The translations under genes and the position numbers were made by a program. From positions 1 to 55,858 of IMG/VR virus record IMGVR_UViG_3300021364_000027: DNA of 55,858 bases. One strand, written 5' to 3'. The first letter of the stretch is position 1. Each line of letters opens with the position of its first letter. Positions 24,989-33,095 of the stretch are shown piece by piece. This DNA comes from a virus. Under the pieces are notes generated by a model that saw nothing but the letters and a program-made list of their open reading frames with translations, did no database searches and was not told the DNA's origin.

Positions 24989-26364
24989 AACAAGTGAGCT
25001 AATTCAGGAAATACATCTTTAGCATTAACTCCTCTAATAGCATCAAGTTTGTTTACATACTCTTTAAATCCTGGCAGCAAATGGCTCTTGTCGTCTGCGT
25101 CCATATGATTCAATATTGCTGCCCATCGTCTCCAACCATAAGGATTTTGTTCCCAAAAGGTAAAATCTGTTGTCCAATTATCTTTCAGGTAGTTTTTGAA
25201 TTTACCAAACAATTCACGTATTTCTGCTTTGTCTTCTTTGGGCAATATTTGTATGCTCAAAAACGTTGGAATGTATAGTAGGTGCATATTTACTAAACCA
25301 CCACCTGCTTTTACACCTCGAATTTCTTCTGTGTTGACTTTTTTGAAATTCTGTGATATTTTCCAATGTATAAAATCTGGCAAATGTTTTATGTTGAAAA
25401 TTTGTATAGCAGTAGCAATACTTGGACGTATGTTGTCTGGTGTATTATCCAGCATGTGTAAGTTGCGCTCTACTGTTTCCCAGTCAGTAGGATAGCGTAT
25501 GTAGTTGTTGCGTGGTCCAGCAGCGTCCATGCTGACACCCACTTTTACTATTTCAAAATGACGCCACAAATCAATTAAATCTTTATCAACCAGTATGCCA
25601 TTTGTATTGTAGCGTAAACGTATACGTTTATTATATCCTTGTCTGACAATTTCTTCGATGAACTTTTTGTGTTCAGCAATCATTAGTGGTTCACCACCAG
25701 CAAAGTATACCTCACGTAAATTGGGTATTTGTTTATATAAGTCGTCCCAGAATATTTCTTGTTCGTGCCACTTGTTATTAAAAGCAGCTTTGTCCCACTG
25801 CATTTGTCTTTTGACTTCTGGATCTTCCAACTGTGGTTCTAATACTTTCCAGTCCTTTACCCACTTGCTGCTGTCATGTGGTGAACACATTACACATTTG
25901 ATATTACAGGTGTGCCCTAATCGTAAATCTAAATATTTTAATTCTTCTTTGTAGTATCCATCTGTGTGTGTTTCGTTTAATAAATCTTGTATATCAAGAC
26001 CACGTTCCATCCACGTTCCTGTTTCCCACACACGTTTGCTTACTACACCTTTTGATTCTTCAGCAAAACATTTACTACAACTTGCAGGTATTTTTCCGTC
26101 CATCATAGTGCGTCTTACACCACGCATGTATTCACTGTTCCATGCTTCCATAGGTGATGTTGTCGCAAAGTTTATATGCTGTCCGCTATCGTCTTTTACA
26201 ATACCTACTGTGTGATCTGTACCTGCTCCGCTGGCGTTAGCACTACAGCACAAACGCATATCTCCATTAGGGCGTGTTGCCATATGTATCCAAGGCAAAG
26301 CGCAAAATGTTTCTGTTGCTTCTGCTTTTAATCTATTATTAAATAAATCTAAAAAATCTTTCAT
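24985..26364 (-). CDS. Radical-SAM enzyme, class A
   Basis: A 459-residue protein. Cys21, Cys39-Cys40 and Cys96-x2-Cys99 form the N-terminal SPASM-like module, with TFCALPWIHMATRPNG and EAWNSEYMRGVR as clear motifs. The core has Cys153-x3-Cys157-x2-Cys160 (CNIKCVMC) and FAGGEP at 221-226. The C-terminal tail is DVFPELAHLL. It begins the minus-strand A-C-C' cassette and overlaps the methyltransferase-like gene upstream by four bases. It keeps the tail that its plus-strand counterpart at 17005 lacks, so the two cassettes are not recent copies. Confidence 0.92.
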   Translation of the reverse strand: MKDFLDLFNNRLKAEATETFCALPWIHMATRPNGDMRLCCSANASGAGTDHTVGIVKDDSGQHINFATTSPMEAWNSEYMRGVRRTMMDGKIPASCSKCFAEESKGVVSKRVWETGTWMERGLDIQDLLNETHTDGYYKEELKYLDLRLGHTCNIKCVMCSPHDSSKWVKDWKVLEPQLEDPEVKRQMQWDKAAFNNKWHEQEIFWDDLYKQIPNLREVYFAGGEPLMIAEHKKFIEEIVRQGYNKRIRLRYNTNGILVDKDLIDLWRHFEIVKVGVSMDAAGPRNNYIRYPTDWETVERNLHMLDNTPDNIRPSIATAIQIFNIKHLPDFIHWKISQNFKKVNTEEIRGVKAGGGLVNMHLLYIPTFLSIQILPKEDKAEIRELFGKFKNYLKDNWTTDFTFWEQNPYGWRRWAAILNHMDADDKSHLLPGFKEYVNKLDAIRGVNAKDVFPELAHLL

Positions 26365-26966
26365 TTGCGCCCAATCAATAAGTATCTATCATACAGCGGA
26401 AGTTTTAGTGTATCTTTGTACATAATATCTCCTAGTCCGCTGTTGTCGGCAAATTGATGTAGACTATCGTAGCACCTTACATGATCAGGCACTTCTTTAT
26501 AATTGTTATTTTGCAGCACAACCAAACAATTATCAGGCACATTGCTCAACCAAAGGTTGTATTGTTCTTGTGTAATATGCTCTGTGCTTGTGTTAATAAC
26601 TACGTCAGGCTCATATTCGTATTTATACTCGCACATGTCTGCTGTAATTGCCGTAAACTTGCCTATCATTTCTTGACTTTTACATATCATGTTTGCTGTT
26701 TCTTCGCAGCTAGGATCAATATCAATGCTGCGTATGTCATTAATATCAAGTCTGCTGTTGAATAGTAAACTACTTAACACTCCGTTCCAGCCACCATGTA
26801 TTACTATGTTTAATGGTTTTATAGGTGTGTAGCCACTTAGTTTTTCAATAAGCCAAACTTTGCTTTTTATTTGACCTTTCCAAAAACTTTCAAGCACTCC
26901 AAAATGATTTTCGCTGTTGCGCACAGCGTCCATCCAAAATGCTACATCGTCCAAGTTTACCAGCAT
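26361..26966 (-). CDS. Methyltransferase-like protein (paralogue of 9746)
   Basis: A 201-residue protein with a probable class I SAM-binding fold: IVIHGGWNGVLSSLLF (motif I), IRSIDIDPSCEE (acidic strand), DVVINTSTEHI (motif IV). It equals the C-terminal two thirds of the gene at 9746, sharing KGQIKSKVWLIE, NTSxEH and the LIGRK ending, and lacks that protein's N-terminal extension. The next gene downstream is a class A radical-SAM enzyme, with a four-base overlap. The activity is inferred. Confidence 0.6.
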   Translation of the reverse strand: MLVNLDDVAFWMDAVRNSENHFGVLESFWKGQIKSKVWLIEKLSGYTPIKPLNIVIHGGWNGVLSSLLFNSRLDINDIRSIDIDPSCEETANMICKSQEMIGKFTAITADMCEYKYEYEPDVVINTSTEHITQEQYNLWLSNVPDNCLVVLQNNNYKEVPDHVRCYDSLHQFADNSGLGDIMYKDTLKLPLYDRYLLIGRK

Positions 26967-28045
26967 GTTTTAATCATTTCTTTTCTTATTTTTTGGAAGT
27001 GCTTAAAATTATGTTTACGTATTTCTAATGTAATGCTGTTTAGTTCTTCCACACTATACTTAGTAATTGTATTATACAACGTTTCTGTGGCTTTGTAAAG
27101 TCTTTTATCATCTGGTAGTTCGTCATAACTTTCATCCCATATACTATCAAAAGTTTTAAAACCAAGCTCACGTAAATATTTTAAACTATACTGTGGGCCT
27201 ACAAGAACAAATGCTTGTTTACATACAATCGGTTTCCATATTTTTTCACTAAAAAATATATGATGATGTAAGTTGTGTTCTTTTCCATAATGTGTTTCAG
27301 TCACTAAATTAATTAAACATTCGTTGTAAATCATTCTATTGTAATCGTGCGGTCTGCTACCACGAGAAAAATCTTCTGTATCAAAATTTAATGGTAATTT
27401 TGTTTTTGTAATTTCTTTTTGATTATTCAGTATCTTACCTATTTCTTGTGTATAATTTTGATTATAAGACATAACATTTTGTACATATGGCATACGTTCA
27501 TGATAAGTTTCGTACTGTGTGTCTAAACAAGTGACTATGCCTTGATCTAATATATCAAAATAATCTAATAATGTCACTGTTTGTAATCTATGCGGATGAG
27601 GACGATTGTTAAGACAACAAAAGTATGTTGCTTTTTTATATTCAATTTTATGTAAACGATAATCAATTAGGTTATCGTACACTCTATGATACCATTCTGG
27701 GTAATAGAATGTTTTAAAATTTCCAGAAAGTGGCCATTTAGCATATTCTTTATCTGCATCTAAAAGAGAAGTTGCAAAAAATACTTTTCCATGTAGATTA
27801 TTGTTTACAACAAAACTATCAATTTTTGAAAATCTACGTAAAGCAAATCCTTCTAAAATATCATGTAATATTAAAAACACATTTGGTTTGTCCAATTCTT
27901 TCAAGTAATCTAGCTCTTCTCGTCGTCTAAAATGTTCAATAAAAAAATATTTTCCGTTGCCTTGCCATTGTTCATAAGGCAAGTATTCTAAGCCAAATGG
28001 GTTTGTATATCTTGTATGTTTTTTATTTGAATACACGTTCAGCAA
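26957..28045 (-). CDS. Glycosyltransferase-like protein, LNNR family
   Basis: A 362-residue protein of a family with four members in this window. Shared motifs are FCCLNNRPHPHRLQ in the middle, LVTET, FFSEKIWKPI and SLKYLRELGFKTFDSIWDESYD. The motif S/T-E-K-x-x-K-P-I followed by a glycine- or hydrophobic-rich strand resembles the nucleotide-sugar-binding half of GT-B enzymes such as fucosyltransferases (TEKL..A). The role is inferred, and no sugar can be named. It overlaps its neighbours by 10 and 23 bases. Confidence 0.5.
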   Translation of the reverse strand: MLNVYSNKKHTRYTNPFGLEYLPYEQWQGNGKYFFIEHFRRREELDYLKELDKPNVFLILHDILEGFALRRFSKIDSFVVNNNLHGKVFFATSLLDADKEYAKWPLSGNFKTFYYPEWYHRVYDNLIDYRLHKIEYKKATYFCCLNNRPHPHRLQTVTLLDYFDILDQGIVTCLDTQYETYHERMPYVQNVMSYNQNYTQEIGKILNNQKEITKTKLPLNFDTEDFSRGSRPHDYNRMIYNECLINLVTETHYGKEHNLHHHIFFSEKIWKPIVCKQAFVLVGPQYSLKYLRELGFKTFDSIWDESYDELPDDKRLYKATETLYNTITKYSVEELNSITLEIRKHNFKHFQKIRKEMIKTCW

Positions 28046-28982
28046 CCTTAAAATTATGTCTACGTATTTTAAAAGTTATATTATTTAATTCTTCTAATGT
28101 ATAATTTTCATACAAATGTTTAAGTTGATCTATAGCAGCAAACATTCTTTTATCATTACTCATATTGTCATAACTTTCGTCAATGATGCTGTCGAATGTT
28201 TTGAATCCTTTTGTTTTTAAATATTGCAAAGAATGTTTTTGCCCAATTAAAATTAGTATTTGTCCTGCAAACATAGGTTTAATAATCTTTTCAGTAAGAA
28301 ATAAACCTGGTTCATGATAAAATGTTTCAGACGTTAAATTTACTAGGCTATTATAAATTTTTGGATTTAGGTCAAGGGGTTTACTATGTTGTAATCTGTC
28401 ATCTTGCTCAACATAATCTATATGTAAAGGTATTTTGCTTTCTGTATCTTTAATATATTTTGCAACCTTTTCAGGTAATATATCTGGCTCCATACATCTT
28501 TGCGTAAATTGATTTGCACTGGTTTTTTCGATTTCTCTAAAACTAACTTTACCTTTGTCTAATAGTTTTAAATAATTCATATAAACCAAAGATTGACATC
28601 TATGTGAGTGTTGCCTATTGTTTAAAAAACAGAAAAAGTTTTTCTTTTTATATTTAGGAGAGGCATGATTACCACGAAAATGAGTTGCAAAAGTTTTAAA
28701 ATGAATATTATAAACTTTAACAGAATAAAGTTTTGGCTTAGATGTTTGTTTTAACCATTTTTTATATAAACTTTCAACATGAAAATTACCGCTCAAATAA
28801 ACAAGTCTACATTTCATATTGTATTTTTTATAAAATACGTGCAAATTTAAAAAATGATTCCAACAGTCTCCTTCGCTATTATTATCAACTACAACTGTAC
28901 TCTTAGGATTCTTAACAGCTCTCAAATATTTACTAGGAAGAATTAAAGGCTCGTGATAATTTAGGTCAATATGCTCTGCCAA
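28023..28982 (-). CDS. Glycosyltransferase-like protein, LNNR family
   Basis: A 319-residue paralogue of the gene downstream. It keeps FFCFLNNRQHSHRCQS, NLTSETFYHE, FLTEKIIKPMFAGQ and YLKTKGFKTFDSIIDESYD, in the same order. The C-terminal LEELNNITFKIRRHNF is nearly the same as VEELNSITLEIRKHNF in that neighbour. This adjacency suggests a tandem duplication. The N-terminal domain differs more, as expected if it binds the acceptor. Confidence 0.5.
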   Translation of the reverse strand: MAEHIDLNYHEPLILPSKYLRAVKNPKSTVVVDNNSEGDCWNHFLNLHVFYKKYNMKCRLVYLSGNFHVESLYKKWLKQTSKPKLYSVKVYNIHFKTFATHFRGNHASPKYKKKNFFCFLNNRQHSHRCQSLVYMNYLKLLDKGKVSFREIEKTSANQFTQRCMEPDILPEKVAKYIKDTESKIPLHIDYVEQDDRLQHSKPLDLNPKIYNSLVNLTSETFYHEPGLFLTEKIIKPMFAGQILILIGQKHSLQYLKTKGFKTFDSIIDESYDNMSNDKRMFAAIDQLKHLYENYTLEELNNITFKIRRHNFKVAERVFK

Positions 28983-29872
28983 TGATGGATTGTCCTTTCA
29001 ATACCTTCTTCATAAGATACTTTAGGTGTCCATCCTGTTTTACTTGTAAGCAAGTTGTGATTACTGTTGAGCCACCAAATTTCACCATGACGTGGATCTT
29101 TTGTATCCCAATTTATTTGTCCTGTCCAATCTAATTGTTCAGCAATGTAATCTGCACAATGTCTAATTTTTCTTGGATCGTCTGGTCCAATTGTATAGAA
29201 GTTTCCTTTACATGCATCTCTATTTTCAATAACTGCCATCCATGCATCTAACAAATCACTAATGTAAATAAAGTTTCTATATGGTTCTGCATATCCTAAA
29301 TTACAAGTATCTCCTTTGATCATTTGCGCAATAATTTGTTCTGTCACAAAAAAGTCATTGTCTTTACGTCCATAACTATTTGTTTGTCTAAAACTTGCCC
29401 AAGGCAACCCGTATGCTCTACCAGCATATTCTAAATATTTTTCACAACCATACTTAGCAACAGCATAAGGAGCATTTGGATTTGGCTGCGTATGTTCATC
29501 AAAAGCAACGCTTTCTTTATAAGTTCCGGTTTGTTCTACTTCATCTGAAATGGGTTGCCAGCCATAAACTTCCATAGTGCTTGCGAATACAAAATAAGGT
29601 AATGTGCTAAGTTGTCTACATGCTTCGATAAGATTTACTGTTCCTACATAATTTACTTCACTGAAACTTACTTGTTCATAAAAACTCTTTTGTACTTCAG
29701 TTCTAGCAGCAAGGTGAACAACAATGTCAGGGTTCACTGCTTTTACTTCTTGTTGAATACCTGTATGGTGTGTCAAGTCTGTTTTAAGTTCATGGACTTC
29801 TCCAATTGCTTGTAATCGTGGCAACAAGTGTTGTCCAATAAATCCGCTAGATCCAGTTAGTAATATTTTCAT
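28961..29872 (-). CDS. NAD-dependent epimerase/dehydratase (extended SDR)
   Basis: A 303-residue protein with the dinucleotide loop GSSGFIG (7-13), HLAA at 53-56, Ser98-Thr99, and the catalytic Tyr136-x3-Lys140. This is the full set for an extended short-chain dehydrogenase acting on a nucleotide sugar, for example a 4,6-dehydratase or 4-epimerase. The start at 29872 is chosen over one ten codons upstream because AAGGAG stands five to seven bases before it and the Rossmann loop then falls at the N-terminus. It leads a minus-strand run that goes on to two glycosyltransferase-like genes, a methyltransferase-like gene and three radical-SAM genes. Confidence 0.88.
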   Translation of the reverse strand: MKILLTGSSGFIGQHLLPRLQAIGEVHELKTDLTHHTGIQQEVKAVNPDIVVHLAARTEVQKSFYEQVSFSEVNYVGTVNLIEACRQLSTLPYFVFASTMEVYGWQPISDEVEQTGTYKESVAFDEHTQPNPNAPYAVAKYGCEKYLEYAGRAYGLPWASFRQTNSYGRKDNDFFVTEQIIAQMIKGDTCNLGYAEPYRNFIYISDLLDAWMAVIENRDACKGNFYTIGPDDPRKIRHCADYIAEQLDWTGQINWDTKDPRHGEIWWLNSNHNLLTSKTGWTPKVSYEEGIERTIHHWQSILT

Positions 29873-29878
29873 GTAAAA

Positions 29879-29896
29879 CTCCTTACTATATTTACA
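29879..29896 (-). promoter_or_regulatory. Late-type promoter and RBS for 29872
   Basis: TGTAAATA (29896-29889 on the minus strand) is one base from TATAAATA. AAGGAG (29884-29879) is a strong Shine-Dalgarno sequence. This junction thus has a conventional short leader, unlike the plus-strand gene on the other side. Confidence 0.55.
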
Positions 29897-29928
29897 ATCC
29901 ATTAAGTATATGTTTATTAGATCTGGTG

Positions 29929-29936
29929 GTTAAATA
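29929..29936 (+). promoter_or_regulatory. Late-type promoter octamer, plus strand
   Basis: GTTAAATA followed by CATT and the ATG at 29941. The fixed four-base spacing supports this ATG over an in-frame GTG at 29926, which would lie upstream of the element. Confidence 0.5.
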
Positions 29937-29940
29937 CATT

Positions 29941-30528
29941 ATGTTTGATATTGTAGATGAGTTTGAAAGACAAATAGCAGATTTTTTTGGTGCTCCGTAT
30001 GCTGTAAGCACCGACTGCTGTACTCATGCAATCGAACTGTGTTTAAGATATAAAAATGTGACACATGTGACTGTGCCTAAACAAACATATCTGAGTGTGC
30101 CAATGACTGCAAAAAAAGTTGGTGCAACTGTGTCTTGGTCTAATAGTAGATGGGAAGAATATTACTGCTTAACTTCTAATATATACGATGCTGCTGTGTT
30201 ATGGAGAGCTAATAGTTATATACCAAACACATATATGTGTTTGAGTTTTCAATTTAGAAAACATCTTAGCCTCGGCAGAGGTGGTGCAATTTTATTAAGC
30301 AGCAAAGAAGAAAGAGACGATCTAATAAAATTAGGTTATGATGGTAGACATAGAGATGCTCCGTGGGCAGAACAAGATATTAATACTATGGGTTATCACT
30401 ATTATATGACACCAGAAACTGCACAACTTGGTTTAGATAAACTACCCGATGCTATTAAATCTACCCCTAAATTATGGACATGGAAAGATTATCCTAATAT
30501 ACATAATCAGGTAGCTCATATGGTTTGA
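29941..30528 (+). CDS. Short DegT/DnrJ/StrS-type aminotransferase
   Basis: A 195-residue protein resembling only the N-terminal, PLP-binding part of sugar aminotransferases. STDCCTHAIELCL fits the cofactor-binding helix, VTVPKQTYLSVP the substrate strand, YDAAVLW the PLP-ring Asp83, and SFQFRKHLSLGRGG places Lys107 where the Schiff-base lysine sits. Normal family members have about 370 residues, so the whole C-terminal domain is missing and the next open frame does not supply it. It may be a working minimal form, a lyase- or scaffold-type derivative, or a decayed gene. It is a single-gene plus-strand insert. Confidence 0.65.
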   Translation: MFDIVDEFERQIADFFGAPYAVSTDCCTHAIELCLRYKNVTHVTVPKQTYLSVPMTAKKVGATVSWSNSRWEEYYCLTSNIYDAAVLWRANSYIPNTYMCLSFQFRKHLSLGRGGAILLSSKEERDDLIKLGYDGRHRDAPWAEQDINTMGYHYYMTPETAQLGLDKLPDAIKSTPKLWTWKDYPNIHNQVAHMV

Positions 30529-31309
30529 ACAATCTATGAATAGGTTGATACTTAGGATTTTTACGTAGTTCTGTGCATAACCAATCTTGCAATTTATGTG
30601 AATCAGTTATACGATTTGTTTGCACGTATATTTCAATATCACTCTGCAATCTGTCTATAAATTTATGTGTTGATTTAGTTAGTTTCCATCCTAAATCTTT
30701 ATACACATTTTGTATTAGTAAGTTTTTATGACTAGCAATATCAGGATGAATATCATTAATAATTTTAAATGAAAGATTTGCATCGTCAAATTGCCTAACT
30801 GTAATTTGAGGTAATTTTTTATCATATAAATTTTTAAGTCCTTTTGCAATTCTTAAATCTTGTTCAGAATAATTTATACCAGATAATCCATGTTCAGCAA
30901 GTATTGGATCAAATGTATGAGCTTGCCATAATATATTTTCTGCATAAGACTTATTGACTGATAAAATAGAAGTATAATTTCTAACAATATCATTAGTCAC
31001 ACTCCAATTACGTTGATGCCATAATCTACGCTCTTTAGGTGCATGAAATATGCTGCCATAATTTTCCCAATGGGTATTGGATATCCAATCAAATCTTTCA
31101 AATCCAGACCATAAGATTACAATTTTGTCATCTTTGGTAAAATTAAATTTTGCATCTGCTTCAAACACTCTACTTGCAATACCAACATTCCCTAAGCCAG
31201 CAATTGCAAAATTATAAAAATCTACACCTTTATCAAAGGCCATAATATCTGCCCATGTAGGCCAACCATATCTTGTAAAACTACAACCAAAAGCAAACAA
31301 TCTATTCAT
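30494..31309 (-). CDS. SGNH/GDSL hydrolase-like protein
   Basis: A 271-residue protein with FAFGCSFT, placing the probable nucleophile at Ser10. It also has IAGLGNVG (block II Gly and block III-like Asn) and NDIHPD near residue 190, the Asp-x2-His pair of block V. These are the SGNH esterase signatures, and such enzymes commonly remove O-acetyl groups from polysaccharides. The ATG at 31309 is chosen over one six codons upstream since it matches the paralogue at 32357. It is one of four SGNH-type proteins in the window. The 3' end overlaps the convergent aminotransferase gene by 35 bases. Confidence 0.68.
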   Translation of the reverse strand: MNRLFAFGCSFTRYGWPTWADIMAFDKGVDFYNFAIAGLGNVGIASRVFEADAKFNFTKDDKIVILWSGFERFDWISNTHWENYGSIFHAPKERRLWHQRNWSVTNDIVRNYTSILSVNKSYAENILWQAHTFDPILAEHGLSGINYSEQDLRIAKGLKNLYDKKLPQITVRQFDDANLSFKIINDIHPDIASHKNLLIQNVYKDLGWKLTKSTHKFIDRLQSDIEIYVQTNRITDSHKLQDWLCTELRKNPKYQPIHRLFKPYELPDYVY

Positions 31310-32360
31310 TTGCAACAATCCATTCATCTATACGTTTGTGGTCAAAAAATATTTTATCTTTGTAATGATTAGCAAAATGTTTGTTGTTTGTAGTTGAAAA
31401 ATTTTTATATACTTCTGGTGGAAACACACTTTCTGTAGATTTAATTAGTTTTATTAAATGTTGAAAATTGTGTTCTATTTTATACTTGCAAGAATCATAT
31501 AAGTGTGAATAATTAGAATCTTTATATTTTGCCACTTGTTGCCATAATGCGTCTGCCCTATCTTCGTCATTTTCTATACTGTCAAAACTGTAATCAAAAA
31601 TATTATCATACAACTCAAAACCTAATTCAACAAGTGCTTTGTGATAATTAGGCACACTAAATGTTATAAAAGGACGCTTGTGTAATATTGGTACAAAAGT
31701 TTTTTCTGTCATAAACAAACATTCTGTGTTGCTTTCACAAACTACACTAAATGTACTATCACTAAATTGCTCTGGAGGATATAATATTTCGCCATCTCTT
31801 CCTTTCCAATCTAAATGCCTGGCTATCCTATAATCAGTAAAATATTTCCATTCATGACCTTCGTAAATATCATTAGTTGACCAAGATATATGACCGTACT
31901 TTTCACATTTGTTTTTGTATAACATATCCATAAAAATACATCTGTGAGGATGTCCTCTGTTGTTTAAACTTGTAAACAATTTTTTTGGAGCAACAACCTT
32001 ATGTATTTTCCAGCGTTGATCAACATGTCTTTGTAAAGCTAAGTTTGCAAAGTAGTGCATAAATTGCACTAGGTTTTTACCCTTTGTTATATAATGTCTA
32101 TTGTTTAATTTACTCAAGTATGCTGGTCTAAACAAATATACTTTAACATTGTTTTCGTCAGCAAATGCAAGAAATTGTTTCCAAGATCTTTTATCATTGT
32201 AAATATAGATAATTTCGTATTCTTCAAATCCTATCAAATATAAAGTCTTACATTCTGGACGTTGCATTGCTTTTTTCAACTCGTTGGCCATCTTCTCGCC
32301 TACACTATGAGCCCATACAAACCACCAAACGCATCCATTATTATCAATAGGAAAATTCAT
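31302..32360 (-). CDS. Glycosyltransferase-like protein, LNNR family
   Basis: A 352-residue protein with LFTSLNNRGHPHRC, VVCESNTECLFMTEKTFVPI and ALVELGFELYDNIFDYSFDS, aligning with the proteins at 26957 and 28023. The TEKTFVPI segment is the likely nucleotide-sugar-binding site. It is flanked on both sides by SGNH-type genes and overlaps each by 4-8 bases, so transfer and trimming of the same glycan is an attractive but unproven pairing. Confidence 0.5.
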   Translation of the reverse strand: MNFPIDNNGCVWWFVWAHSVGEKMANELKKAMQRPECKTLYLIGFEEYEIIYIYNDKRSWKQFLAFADENNVKVYLFRPAYLSKLNNRHYITKGKNLVQFMHYFANLALQRHVDQRWKIHKVVAPKKLFTSLNNRGHPHRCIFMDMLYKNKCEKYGHISWSTNDIYEGHEWKYFTDYRIARHLDWKGRDGEILYPPEQFSDSTFSVVCESNTECLFMTEKTFVPILHKRPFITFSVPNYHKALVELGFELYDNIFDYSFDSIENDEDRADALWQQVAKYKDSNYSHLYDSCKYKIEHNFQHLIKLIKSTESVFPPEVYKNFSTTNNKHFANHYKDKIFFDHKRIDEWIVANE

Positions 32361-33076
32361 TTCATAAACTCTCTTGGGTTGAAATCAAATACTTCATTTA
32401 ATTTTTTTCTGTTCCTTAGCTGTTGACTAGCATTGATATGTGTTTGATTCCAGTAATCTTTGTTTTCTTTACTGATTTTTATATTCATTACTTTTTCAAC
32501 CATTCTTACATGATCTAATATATCTGGATGAGAGTCTTGTAAAACTCCAAAAGATTTGCTGCCTTTTTCGGCTTTAAAATATTGCATTTCTGGTAATGTA
32601 GCAGCAAACTTATTATACAAATCATTTACTTCAGGTCCGGCTATATCTGTATCTTCCCAAGCAGAAGGAAAAGCACTTGCTTGAAATTTTATTAAATCTT
32701 TATATGTGCCATTTACTTGATTTATAGCAGTAGTATTTTTTACAATGTCGTGTTCCCAGGACCAAAAATACTTGTGATACTTGTTCCAAATACGTTCACC
32801 TATATTACTAAAGACGTTGCCATATTGTGCAAAGCCTTCACCTAGTATTCTATCCTCACGATTCCAACTAGTCCATAGTATCATAATTTCATCATCTGAT
32901 GTAAATTTATGCTTTACATCAGCTTCCATAATTCTATAGCTAATACCAACGTTTCCGATACCTGCTAAACCGTAATTGTAAACTTGTGTGTCAGTTAATT
33001 CTCTATCTAAAATTTCAGGCCAACACGGCCAATAGTAATGAGTAAAACTGCAACCAAATGTGAATAATCTGCGCAT
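32357..33076 (-). CDS. SGNH/GDSL hydrolase-like protein
   Basis: A 239-residue protein with LFTFGCSFT (Ser10), YGLAGIGNVG and LQDSHPDIL as the nucleophile, oxyanion and Asp-His blocks. It resembles the gene at 30494 throughout, so the two are paralogues on either side of a glycosyltransferase-like gene. An exact late promoter octamer lies 24 bases upstream of its ATG. Confidence 0.68.
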   Translation of the reverse strand: MRRLFTFGCSFTHYYWPCWPEILDRELTDTQVYNYGLAGIGNVGISYRIMEADVKHKFTSDDEIMILWTSWNREDRILGEGFAQYGNVFSNIGERIWNKYHKYFWSWEHDIVKNTTAINQVNGTYKDLIKFQASAFPSAWEDTDIAGPEVNDLYNKFAATLPEMQYFKAEKGSKSFGVLQDSHPDILDHVRMVEKVMNIKISKENKDYWNQTHINASQQLRNRKKLNEVFDFNPREFMK

Positions 33077-33083
33077 ATATTGC

Positions 33084-33091
33084 CTTAAATA
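33084..33091 (+). promoter_or_regulatory. Late-type promoter octamer, plus strand
   Basis: CTTAAATA followed by CTGT and the ATG at 33096. The stretch from TTAAATA through ATG is the same as that before the minus-strand start at 15471. It supports the ATG at 33096 over an in-frame ATG at 33060, which would lie inside the divergent gene. Confidence 0.5.
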
Positions 33092-33095
33092 CTGT

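Noticed and set aside
29873-29902. N-terminal extension of the SDR gene to 29902
   Set aside because: The ATG at 29872 has AAGGAG just upstream and begins with the Rossmann strand.
33060-33095. N-terminal extension of the amidinotransferase to 33060
   Set aside because: It would overlap the divergent SGNH gene and precede the promoter element at 33084.
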